Shown piece by piece: positions 12,649-23,321 of a stretch of 64,000 bases of DNA. Source of the stretch: Tieghemostelium lacteum (Eukaryota > Evosea > Eumycetozoa > Dictyosteliales > Raperosteliaceae); contig LODT01000013.1 in assembly GCA_001606155.1 (NCBI GenBank), positions 496,001-560,000 on the forward strand. Reading direction: 5' to 3'. Positions within the stretch are counted from its first letter, which is position 1. Each line of letters begins with the position of its first letter. Both the position numbers and the translations under genes were made by a program. A model generated the notes under the pieces. The model was not told the DNA's origin and searched no databases. It saw nothing but the letters and a program-made list of their open reading frames with translations.

Positions 12649-12851
12649 AAATGCATAAAAAGTGTCCAATTATTGTAAAATAATGAAGAGTTCATAATTT
12701 TTTTATGATTTTATTTTTTTTTTTTTATTCGTCATACAAAGATATTTTTTTGAGGAGAATCATTTTAAATATATAATCAATTATCAAATCAATCATTTGG
12801 TTAATATGAAACAATTATAAACAATTGTTTTTGTACCTTTTTTTTTAAATT

Positions 12852-15738
12852 ATGAGTAATAATAATATGGATAGTAACAATAATTTAACACCAAATATAT
12901 CACCAATATTATCATCCAACATTTTGACTACAACAACAACAGCAGCTACATTAGGCGGTACCAGTACTGGAATTCTCACAAATTCACCATTTGAATTTAA
13001 AATCAATAATGAATCCACAACATCCTTGTTATCAGGATTAGATAACTTCAATTCTTCTAATAGTAGTCCTAATGGTAAATCAAGGTAAGATAGAATAGAA
13101 GAGTTTTAATGTAGGTTTGAGATATACATGTATATATTGATAGTCAATTCTGTGTATATATAGTAAATCAAAAGATGATATTAGAAGAAGAAGACAGCAA
13201 TCCAAGTCAATGAGTTATAGCAATTTTAATTCGATACCAGATGTAATGGAGGAATATAATGCAGAAGAGATTTTGGATATTTGTATATTACTTAAAGAGA
13301 GATTAAAGCAATTGGCAGTACAGTTGGAACTGGATCTGTCAGAAATTGACCATAAGGATCAGGAAATTGATTTATTAAAAAGCAGGATAAACAAGTATAA
13401 TACTGACTATAGAGAGAAGGAAGAGGAGGTCGATCAACTAGGATCTAGAATAAAGCAAATGACTTTGGAATCGTCTAATCAGGCTAAGGAGAATGATAAA
13501 ATAGCTGAAGAATTGCAATTGCTAAAAAAGACATGGGTGCCACCTTTAGAGGTTGACAATTGGAAAGAACAAATGACAATTCTAACCCAAGAAGCTGAGA
13601 AGAAAGACCAGGTTATCGATGATTGGATACAGAGATATGAGCATTCTGAAAAGAAGATTGAGGCACTAGTTGAGCAAGTAAAGAAAGAGAGAGAACTGGC
13701 GGTTATACAAAGACAGGAATCTGAACTTATACACAAACAGTTTAAACAAGAGAGAGAACAGTACTTTAAAGAGATGGAAAATGACAAGAAAAGACTGACA
13801 AAATCAAAAATCAAAAACAATGTCCAACAAGAGAAAAACAAAAGATTAGAAGCAGATAATGAAGTGGTACAAAAGAACTTGGAAAAAGTAAAATTGCAAC
13901 TGTCAGCTGCTGAGAAGGATAATATAGGTTTGAAACATCAGATTGAGACTATTCAACTACAATTAGCAGACTCACAGAAACTGTATAACGATCTAAACAA
14001 TTCACAAATGAATATGACACAGGAGTTGAAACACTCTGAATCTGAGCGTTTGGCTATCATAGGCCTAATGAATAGATCAGAATTGGAGATTGATGAAAGA
14101 ATGCTATTGTTAATGTCAGAACTCTCAAAATCCAATGAAACTATATCTAAACTGCAATTTACAATTAAGGATCTAGAGAGACAGTTGACTGATGAGCGTC
14201 TGACTAGACAGATTACCAATATATCTCTGAGCAATGCAACCTATTCTCTAACTGAAAGAGATCTGATACGTATGATACAAGAAAAAGATGAAGAAATTCA
14301 AAGACAGCTAAAACAAATTCAGAGACTATATGTAGACAATAATAATCTTAGATCTAAATCTAAATCATTAGAGGACAATATGAATGAGAATTCTAATCAA
14401 TTACAAATGACTAAAAAGTCATTGAGATCCTCGAGAAAAGAACTCTCAAAAATCACACAGGAACTCTTGTTCATTTCCAATGAGAACTTTAATGATTCCA
14501 TTGGTGGCAGTAATGGAAATCAGTCCTTTACCAATGATGAATATCAAACTCCTAATAGTAAAAGAAAGTCTTTGGATAGTTCACTACTAAATAACATTAT
14601 GAATCAAGCGGATGATGATGATGAAAACACTCCAAATATTTCACCTATAAAAACGTCCATGTTAACTAGTGAACCTTCCAACTCCACCTCCACAACATCA
14701 GCAACACTACCTAATAGACATAGATCACTAACTTATAGTAGCTCACCTAGTAGAAATAATATATTATCGCCTAATAAGTCAACTGCAAATCTATCGACAG
14801 TTTCTGGATTGACACCTGCAACAAGAACAGTTGATCAACTGGAAGAGATGTTAGAAAAGGCAAGAACCGCCAATATGGGTTATAGATTACATATTCAATT
14901 CCTCAGTAAAGAAATTAAAACTATGGAATCGGATATCAAACAACAGAGAGAATATACCAATAATATAGTTTCCAGACTCAATATGGATTTGGAGGAATCT
15001 AAAAGACTAAATAGTCGTATAAGAAAGACATTCTTGTCGAGATTTACCAAAGAGGAAGACCTGATATTTTTGGATTACTATACAATGACTGATAGATTTT
15101 ATAAACCAAATTATAATCTATTATCAATGGATACTGGTAGTAGTACTACCACTAATTTGAATACAATTTCACCATTGTTATCCTCATCTTCAACATCCTC
15201 TTCTAGTAATAGTATTACTACATCACCATTGTTGACATCAACTTCATCACTAAGTCAAATGATGCAACAAAATGATAAATTTTCACCTCTGAAGCAACAG
15301 ACTACTATCATTAATGAATATGATTCCTCATCTTTATCGTCATCTAATTTAAAAATCATACCAAAGGAACTTTCATTTAGTAATCTACAAGAGACTTTAC
15401 CCAATAACACAAGACAACAGAATAATAATAATTTAAATAATTCAACCAATAATATGAATGGTAAATCTAGTCTCAATAACAGTAATAATAATATTTCAAA
15501 ACGAACAAGTGTAGATATATCCAAACATTGTGCTAAATGCAGTAAAGAATTTTCATTATTTTCTCGAAAAGTAGGTATCATTTAATTCTATATTTAATTT
15601 TGATAATTATTAATTAGCATAATGTTTTTTGTTTTAATTTAGTATCAATGTATTCACTGTACTATGAATTATTGTTCTGATTGTTGTAATACAAAATCCA
15701 AAACTTGTGTTTTTTGTACAATGTCACCAACAAAATAA
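12852..15738 (+). CDS. Coiled-coil protein with C-terminal FYVE-like zinc finger
   Basis: Three exons, 12852..13084, 13164..15570 and 15643..15738, encode about 911 residues. All junctions are GT..AG and keep the frame (phases 2 and 0). The N-terminus is Asn/Ser/Thr-rich, residues about 105-515 are coiled coil, and a second coil covers about 633-703 between Ser/Asn-rich linkers. The last intron splits a zinc finger: CAKCSKEFSLFSRK lies in exon 2, and YQCIHC, NYCSDCC and CVFC in exon 3. Eight cysteines are spaced C-x2-C-x12-C-x2-C-x4-C-x2-C-x7-C-x2-C. This resembles a FYVE-type or related finger, but the basic phosphoinositide-binding motif is weak (SRKYQC), so PI3P binding is uncertain. Coiled-coil plus FYVE proteins usually act on endosomes. 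I do not recognise a named orthologue. Confidence 0.8.
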
Positions 15739-16011
15739 ACAAAACTGAATGATATATACACCCCAAAGATTATTTATATAAATACTGTGCCATGTACCAA
15801 CTACTATTATTATGATTATTATTGTTAATTTGAGATGATTTTTATTTCTAAAATACTCGTGTACTTTTAGTAATAAATTATTGTTTTATTGAATGAACCT
15901 AATTAAATTTCACCTAATAAATACTCAATAACTTTCGAAAGAAAGTCTGCACTGTTTCAATAACTGTAATTAAAAATATCAATGTAATAGATATCTAAAT
16001 GCAATTTGTAA

Positions 16012-16429
16012 TTATCTTTTAGTATCTGACCACTGATATGCACATTTATCAACTGTACACTAATGTAATATAAAAATAAATATTATTAGAAATTCACCAC
16101 GAAGCTAGATTTTTTTTAGGGGAACAATTTGAGTAACTTACTCTGTAATATGAGGATTTAGGTTGATCAAGAGGATTGACTTGAATTTTAATTATATAAG
16201 CACGTTTATGTTTACAAAATGGACATTCAGCTTCAACTTGTTCTGCTTGATGCCAAGCTTCATCACCACCAAATACATCAGAGTCCACTTGTTTTCTTGT
16301 GAGTACAATTTTTGACATTACTTTATTTTTTACATAAAAAACATAGGGACATGTTTGACAAAAAAATCTAGTTTGACCTTGATCTGGTGCAACTAAAAGT
16401 ATATTACTGCACAGCGGACAAAATAACAT
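16012..16429 (-). CDS. RNA polymerase III subunit RPC10/POLR3K (TFIIS-like)
   Basis: Two exons on the minus strand, 16429..16142 and 16059..16012, give 111 residues, the usual length of the family. Reading through the donor would replace the conserved C-terminus. Splicing the 82-base intron (GTAAGT..TTAG) restores the second zinc ribbon ending CTVDKCAYQWSDTKR. The N-terminal ribbon has CPLCSNILL and CQTCPYVF. The C-terminal TFIIS-type ribbon has AECPFCKHKRAYIIKIQ and SSYYRCTVDKC. In known enzymes this subunit supports RNA cleavage, termination and reinitiation by Pol III in the nucleus. It is transcribed divergently from fol1, with 85 bases between the start codons. Confidence 0.92.
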
Positions 16430-16514
16430 TCTGTAATATCTGTTTTGATTTCAAATTCCAAATGAAAAAAAAAAAAAAAAAATTATTCGTTATTTTTGTT
16501 TGTGTGGTGAAGTT
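16430..16514. promoter_or_regulatory. Compact bidirectional promoter region of RPC10 and fol1
   Basis: Only 85 bases separate the two divergent start codons, and they include a run of about 18 A residues at 16464-16482. Both transcripts must start in here, or inside each other's leader. No other element is recognisable. Confidence 0.5.
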
Positions 16515-18406
16515 ATGTCTCATGACAAAATTATAATTAAAGACTTGCATGTTCAAGCAATTATTGGAGTAAATGCAAATGAAAGAAATATTAAACAAAA
16601 TATTATAATTACATTGACAGTTTATAGAGATTTATCAAAATGTGGATTGTCTGATAGTGTTCATGACACTATTAGTTATAGTACACTTTCAAAAGTAGGC
16701 ATTTTTCGAGTGTAAATTCGATAAATATTTATTCAAAAAAATAATGCTAATACTACTTGTACTATCTATAGTCTATTTGTTCTTATGTTGAATCATCACA
16801 TCACTATACATTAGAGGCATTAGCCACAGGTGTTGCAAAGACATGTTGTGTAGGTTTCGGTATTGATAGAGTTAAGGTTTTGGTAGAGAAACCAGGTGCT
16901 TTAAAACTAGCAAAATGGCCAGGTGTTCAAATTGAAAGAGATTTTGAGTATTTTAAAAAACACAGCGGTAACAATAATTTATTGATAACTAGCAGTGAGA
17001 CTACTTGTAATACTATGGGTGGTGGAAATCTAATCTACCTTGCTATTGGTTCCAACATGGGAAACAGATTCAAAAATATTTTGGATTCTCTCAATCATTT
17101 GAAATCTTTCTCATCCATTTTGTCCACCTCTTTTATGTATGAGACCATTCCACAGTACTATGAGCAACAAGACCTCTTCCTAAACTGTGCTGTAAAAATA
17201 CAATCTGCCCTCAACCCTATACAGTTACTGGAAAAATTAAAATCCATTGAAAAGGAAATGGGAAGACAAGAGACCTTCAGAAACGGTCCTAGAATAATTG
17301 ATTTGGATATCCTCTATTACAATGACCAAATTATTAAAACTGATCAACTGGAAATTCCACATAAACTCATGTGGGAAAGAGATTTTGTCTTAATGCCACT
17401 CTCTGATATCGCTCCAAACCATATACATCCATTACTGCATATCACTACCAACCAACTGAAAATCAATCTCAAGGAAAAATCAAAAGCCTCCTGTCAAAAG
17501 GTATTCAAAATCTCTGATAGTGCTCCTGTTTGGAACTGGAGTAAAAAGACTTTTATAATGGGTATCCTGAATGTAACCCCTGATAGTTTTGTAGACGGTG
17601 GTAAGTATCAAGGTGTTGACCAATCTCTACTTCAAGTGGAAAAACTGATTAAAGAGGGTGCAGATATCATTGATATTGGTGGGCAGAGTACTCACCCAAA
17701 TGCCACTGCAATCAGCGCACAAGAGGAATTGGATAGAGTCTTACCAATCATCAAGAAAATTCGTGAGCAATATCCAACAGTACCTCTAAGTATTGATACC
17801 TATTTTGCTTCAGTTGCTAGAGAAGCTATTAAAGCTGGTTGTAATCTTATCAATGATATATCAGCAGGTTTGAAAGATCCAACCATTTTCTTGGTGGCAT
17901 TAGAGTATCAAGTTCCAATCATTCTCAATCATTCTCAACCAACTCCCCAATATCTTCAATCCAAATCACCAAATAATAATGGTCAGACTCAACCTCAACA
18001 TTCCAGTCAATTCCCCTCTATTACCAATATTCTTAACTCATTCTTTAGAGAACGTATTGATTACGCAACAAAATTGGGTTTGTACAGCTGGCAAATCATT
18101 TTGGATCCTGGATTAGGTTTTTATAAAACCTATGAGCAATCTATTGAAATTTTAAAACTTGGAAAGGATCTTATGCAACTTGGATACCCAATGCTTATTG
18201 GACCATCAAGAAAAGGATTCATTGGTGCAACCCTCGCAAAAATGGATGGATCAAAACAAATTCCTGATGCAAATTCCTCAAGAAGACTTTGGGGTACTGC
18301 TGCATGTTGTGCTATCGCAGTTGGTTGGGGTGTAAATATCATTAGAATACATGATGTTTTGGAAATTCGTGATACCATTTTAATTGCGGATTCTATTTAT
18401 CAATAA
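16515..18406 (+). CDS. fol1: Trifunctional folate synthesis enzyme (DHNA, HPPK, DHPS)
   Basis: Exons 16515..16694 and 16772..18406 encode about 604 residues. The start is the ATG of MSHDKIIIKDL; an upstream TTG in the same frame is ignored. Residues 1-125 are dihydroneopterin aldolase, with the intron inside it (ISYSTLSK then SICSYVESSH). Residues about 141-300 are hydroxymethyl-dihydropterin pyrophosphokinase, with YLAIGSNMGNR and the Mg/ATP motif RNGPRIIDLDILYYND. Residues about 318-600 are dihydropteroate synthase, with MGILNVTPDSFVDGG, IDIGGQSTHPNA, INDISAG, ILDPGLGF, GPSRKGFIG and IIRIHDV. The usual M-H pair after strand 4 reads NH (IILNHSQ), and a 20-residue polar insert follows. The three activities act in series in cytosolic de novo folate synthesis. 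The domain order matches fungal FOL1 and dictyostelid enzymes. Confidence 0.95.
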
Positions 18407-18559
18407 TAAATAAATAACAATTTTAAAATATAGTATTTTTTTTGCATTAAAATAAATTTTATTTTATTATTATATGTTTTATATGAATATAGTAGTATAT
18501 TATTTTAAAAAAGATTTAATATGTGGAAAGAAGTATTGGGTTTCACTTAAGAAAATGCT

Positions 18560-20966
18560 TTAAGCAACATACGCATAGAAATCTTTTTGGTTTTCCACTC
18601 TTTGGAGATATTCCTTTTCAATTAACATATCAATACATTTCTTAATGATATTGACTTTTGGATTGAATCTAGTCTGTAGTTGTTGGATGACTTCTGACAA
18701 GAGGTTTTGGTGATTGAGTTGTTTTCTAGTTTTCATAATTCTTACAATAGCAGCTTGTATCTGTAGTTTACGGTCTTCTTCCACTGTTTTATGTATGGAA
18801 TCAATTTCCTCTTTAACCTGTGTCAGTACAGGAACATTTATAAAGATCTTATTTTTCTTGTTTTTAAATTGCTTATTCAGGCTAAAACTGGTGGATTTAC
18901 TGATATCATCTTCTTCCAGTGGTGGATCAGCCAAGAGGATTTTAGATTTAGTCAAAGAGGTCAAGGTAACCTTGAGAACTGAATCAATCAACTGAGTAGA
19001 TTCTTGTATTTCTTCTGTTGAGAGAGTATCATAGCTATTAAATTGCAACAGCACACCAATTTGATAGGTTGAGCATTGTAGAGTGTAACCCTTTTTGGAG
19101 GTAGGTAGATACTTGGTTTTCAATTCACCTTTGGAAAGGTGATGTAACCAATTTAATTTACGACCACTATATTGGTGTTGATAGAAATTCTGAAATAATT
19201 GTTCACAAACTTGCAATTCTTTTGGTATGGAAAAATTGGTATTGGGAGGTTGTAAAGGCCAAGAACCAGTTGCCAATACCATGACGCTGAAATCCATTCC
19301 CAAAGTGACACCATTACCGTTTTGTTCAATGTGAGAGTTGAATCTCTCCAGGAGATCTCTACTCAAAGAGATATCAGTGAACATTCTCTGTAGTTTACTG
19401 GTGTATTCATAACCGCATGTTGATTTCAATTTACCAATCATTGTACCCTCAAGGTCTTCAGAAGTTGAGGTACCGTGAATAAGTCTCTTGGCCAACATTT
19501 TACTGTAAAAGTCCTGGAAGACATCTTTATCCTCAATGTATTTAAATATAGTCATAACATCACCTAGCAACTGCTCCATTTCCGATTCCTCTGGATTATT
19601 GGATGATTTTTTCAAAAGGAAATCAGTGAAACGTGCCAACAACTCTGGTGATTTACTAGTGGATTTTGCAGCTTGGGTGACTGCATTTTCGTTGATAAAG
19701 CGTCTACAGGCTTTATCTAGACTTGCTACAAAACCAGTATCACTTCTAAAGGCACCAGTTACCAAATCATTATATTTCTTAAATACTTTAAGTAGGGTTT
19801 CAATATAGGTTTTTGGTTCAATTGCAGCGCCGCTGCTGGCTAATGAGGACACTGCCTGTAAACCAACAGTTTGAACATGTTTCTCTAGTGTTGCTCTCAA
19901 AGGATCTAAACCGCGGGGGATTCTCGACAAAAGACTATACATTCTGGTGAGATCTGAGATTTTATCATTTTCCAAAAGTGATTGAAACTCGTTCCAAATC
20001 ACCTCAACATGTTTCTCAATGAGTACTTTTTCACAACGAGCAATCAAGTCAGCCTCTGTAGATGGATGCAAATATTGTTGAACTCTTTTTACCTCTTCAT
20101 TGAGACGAATTTCAACTTTTTTCATATAGTCTGCAATTGAGTTTTCTGAAATGAATTTCAATGACTCGTTGGTATAATAGTTCTCTGTGGCTGTCTGAAA
20201 TAGCTCTTCAAAAGAGGTTTTGTACACTTGAAGGTTGGTCTCTTTAGGCTTCTCCTTGTTCAGTCCCAAATTAACATAACCATTAATGACACCCTTAACC
20301 AATTGGGTATTGATCTGATAACCATTTCTTTCATTTTCAATGATATCCAATAGAGAACTGGTTAGACGTGCTTTCAATGGTGTAAAAAGAAAATCTCTCC
20401 AAACTACCAATGACAGTATAAATATTTCATAAACTTCCTTTTTGCCATCTTCAACTTCTCTCTTTACCCAATGTCTGTTGAGATACTGAAAAATGTTATT
20501 GGTATACTTCATTGAAGAGGTATAACGATCCCATTCTGTATAGTAATAATTCAATAGAGATTCATCCATTTTGGATTCTGTTGATTTCAGTAGGTCTTTC
20601 ATGTGTTTTTTTAAAAAATGATTTAATCTATTATATAATTCCTCTCCAACAAAACTAGCTCCTGACGATTGTGATTGTTGCTGTTGTTGTTGTTTACTTG
20701 TTAAACCTCTAGTGGTTCTTGATTGTGAAGCTGCACAATAATTATAAACATGTCTATAAACAAATTGGTATTTATATATAAAATTGATTAATACAACATC
20801 CTTTATACCACAATAAAAGATGTATTTTTAACACTTACGTATATAATTGCATCCATTTTTGTTTTGGAAAACCTTTATTAAAGTCAGTTATAATTGTGTA
20901 TATTCCGTCCTCTAATTCAGGCCATATTTCATCCAATTTAACTGATCTAGTCACTTGTGATGCCAT
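18560..20966 (-). CDS. culA: Cullin 1-type scaffold of SCF ubiquitin ligases
   Basis: Exons 20966..20839 and 20753..18560 give about 773 residues. The first exon encodes MASQVTRSVKLDEIWPELED. The splice (GTAAGT..TTATAG) restores the cullin motif LYTHVYNYC, which contacts Skp1, followed by a Gln-rich insert. The cullin repeats match CUL1 closely: LNRHWVKREVEDGKKEVYEI, FKYIEDKDVFQDFYSKMLAK, GYEYTSKLQRMF and HYSGRKLNWL-like YSGRKLNWLHHLSKGELK. The neddylation site sits in AAIVRIMKTRKQLNHQNLL (Lys after RIM). It ends YVA where most cullins end YLA. The protein holds Skp1/F-box receptors at its N-terminus and Rbx1 at its C-terminus. D. discoideum has more than one CUL1-like gene, so the exact symbol is less sure than the family. 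Several F-box-like genes in this window encode possible substrate receptors. Confidence 0.93.
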
Positions 20967-23321
20967 ATCTTATTATAAAGGTATACTCTTATTGTCCACC
21001 ACTTTTTCTAAAATATTTTATATATTGTATGATTGTAAAGGGTCTAATTATTGTTATTCCTCTAAGGTACTGTTACTATATATATTTTAAATATATACAC
21101 ATATATATAAAAAACAAAACTACGATTTAAACAACAACAAACTCTTAATGTAAATTTTTTAAATTAAAAAAAAAAATTAAAAAATGATGTATATATAAAA
21201 AGTTCTTAATCTTTTATCTATCCCTATAAATAATAAATAATTATGTATTATGTAAAAATAATAATTAATTTTTCTAAAGTAGGGGGTTGCTCTACAAAAA
21301 TTAATAAAAAAAAAAAAAAAATGAAGTTTTAATTAAAACTTAAAAAAAAAACCTTTTTATGATTTGTCAATTTACTTTGAAGAACAAGGAATGTAAACAA
21401 AAATTTTACATTTCCTGTTCGTATTGAAAATCTCAAGTTTTGATTTGATTGCTTGTTATTGTTATCTAAATTTACATTGTAATTGATGAAAAGATTTAGT
21501 TCAATGAAATACGAGATCTAATAAATATTGACTATTCATATGACCATATCATAGTTAAAAGTTGCTTTTACTATCAAAGTTAAAGTTATAAATTTATGTT
21601 TAAATATAGTATTTTGATGATTTCAAAGGATCTAATCATTTCAATATAAAATAAAAGTTTTAATAGTATGGAACCCATGTGTATATAAAATATATTTTTA
21701 GATATAAATAAATGCCAATGATAAATTTAGATCCCCAACCGAATAAAATAAAAAATCTAAAAAACTCTTTGCCCTTAGTTCGAAAATTTTTTTTTTTTTT
21801 CTTACTAATCAATCATTTTTTATTTGTTTATCGCTTACACTTTGGATTTTAATCAGAAACAACTCATCACCACAAAGATCAATTAAACAGGCATCCAAAC
21901 ACTTTTATTTTGTAATATTACTACATAGTTTCACACATCAACTTACAAACACAAAATCAAAAACAATATCAGCAAAACTTAATTTCAAAAGGTAAACATT
22001 GATGGAAAAGCTATTCACCCTCTTTTCCACTGAATGCAATAACACTGTATCTCAAGTGGTATCATTGTATATGTGTAATCATTAAATCGATTCGTCAATA
22101 ATTGTGTATAACATATGATCAATCAATCAAACTTTGCAATCAACACTATTTGAAATTTAAACGTTAATTGAAATGTGTTGTAGCAAAAAAAAAACAACCC
22201 ACATGCACTCAAACACCCACACACTCTATCCTTATATCTGTGGGGTATATTAACCAATCACCAACACCATCTACTAGTTTTTTTTTAAAAAATCATTGTG
22301 TGATGTGATTTTTTTTTCCAGCTTTTAATGTGATAAATTTAAAAATTTTTATTTATTTAATTTAAAAAACATAACAAATCTGTTGTTATTTGTTATTGTG
22401 TGTTTGTGAAGTTAACGTATCTCAGGATTGTTGCTATTTTTAATGTCAATTTAGCAGTGGGTATTTAGATTCTCATCAATCAAAAAAAAAAAAAAAAAAA
22501 AAAAAAAACTAAAAGAATCAGACAGGTTCTGGATTGGAAATTGATTTGTTTATTTGATTGTTATTTGTTCATTATTTTAAAAATTTTTTTTTTCATTTTC
22601 TCCCCTCCCTAATCCTACACATTTCAACTTCCAAAATCACTATTGGACCAAATAGAGTGAGAGTTTCTATTATATTATTTATTTATTTCAAATAAATTCC
22701 ATAGCTTTGGAATTCACTTAATTAATTAAAGACTATATATATAAAAACAACAATAATTTAACTTGTTTTGTTTTTTTATTTTTTTTGTTACATGTATAAA
22801 AATAGATATATAAAAAAACACCAAACACAAACCAACAAGTAAATAATCTTTTATTTATTTTTTTTTATTGATTTTATTTATTTATTATTTGTTTGTTTTT
22901 TTTTTTTTTTGTAAAAGGAATTAATTGTAGATCTTTGTTTTTAAATTAAAACATTTCACCTCCATACTGTTTTGAATATTTACAGACTAAAACTAACATA
23001 TCACCATTCATAACTACAGATAATATTAACAACACAAATATAATCAATTCAATTTATTCAAAATCACAAAACATCAACAAAAAAAAAAAAACCAACAACT
23101 AAAACAAAACAACAACAACAGCAGCAAATAATAATCAAATTATTTATTTCAATGTATAATTACTTTTTATAATATTACCAATACAAACAGCACAACAAAA
23201 ACTCTCAAAGTACACTAGTATAATTTTTTAGATTTTTTTATATTGTTTAAACCAAAAGTAAAAAACAATCAATATAGTCACACATCACAACACAACAAAC
23301 AAACAAATAATAACTATAATA
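20967..23321. other. Long gene-free region between divergent genes
   Basis: About 2.35 kb without a convincing ORF. It holds the culA promoter at its left end. A 27-base A run lies at 22482-22508 and many T runs around 22270-22910. Two A/C-rich, T-poor stretches (about 21850-21991 and 22986-23321) look like transcribed 5' leader of the downstream gene. No tRNA or repeat family from elsewhere in the window is seen. Confidence 0.5.
21992..22985 (+). other. Possible intron in the 5' leader of the RhoGAP/RhoGEF gene
   Basis: A donor-like AAAG/GTAAAC at 21992 and an acceptor-like ATTTACAG ending at 22985 separate two A/C-rich stretches that look like untranslated leader. The T-rich, A/T-rich DNA between them looks like intron. 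At about 994 bases it would be long for a dictyostelid. There is no coding evidence. Confidence 0.3.

Noticed and set aside
13479-13841. Antisense ORFs inside coiled-coil genes (also at 3838, 15255, 24384 and 25401)
   Set aside because: Their Ser/Cys/Val-rich translations are the mirror of repetitive coding sequence and have no leader.
20752-20838. Cullin start at the internal ATG near 20602
   Set aside because: The N-terminal Skp1-binding motif would be lost; two upstream exons restore it with correct splice sites and phase.
22482-22508. 27-base A run as a functional element
   Set aside because: Long A and T runs are common across dictyostelid intergenic DNA; nothing marks this one out.
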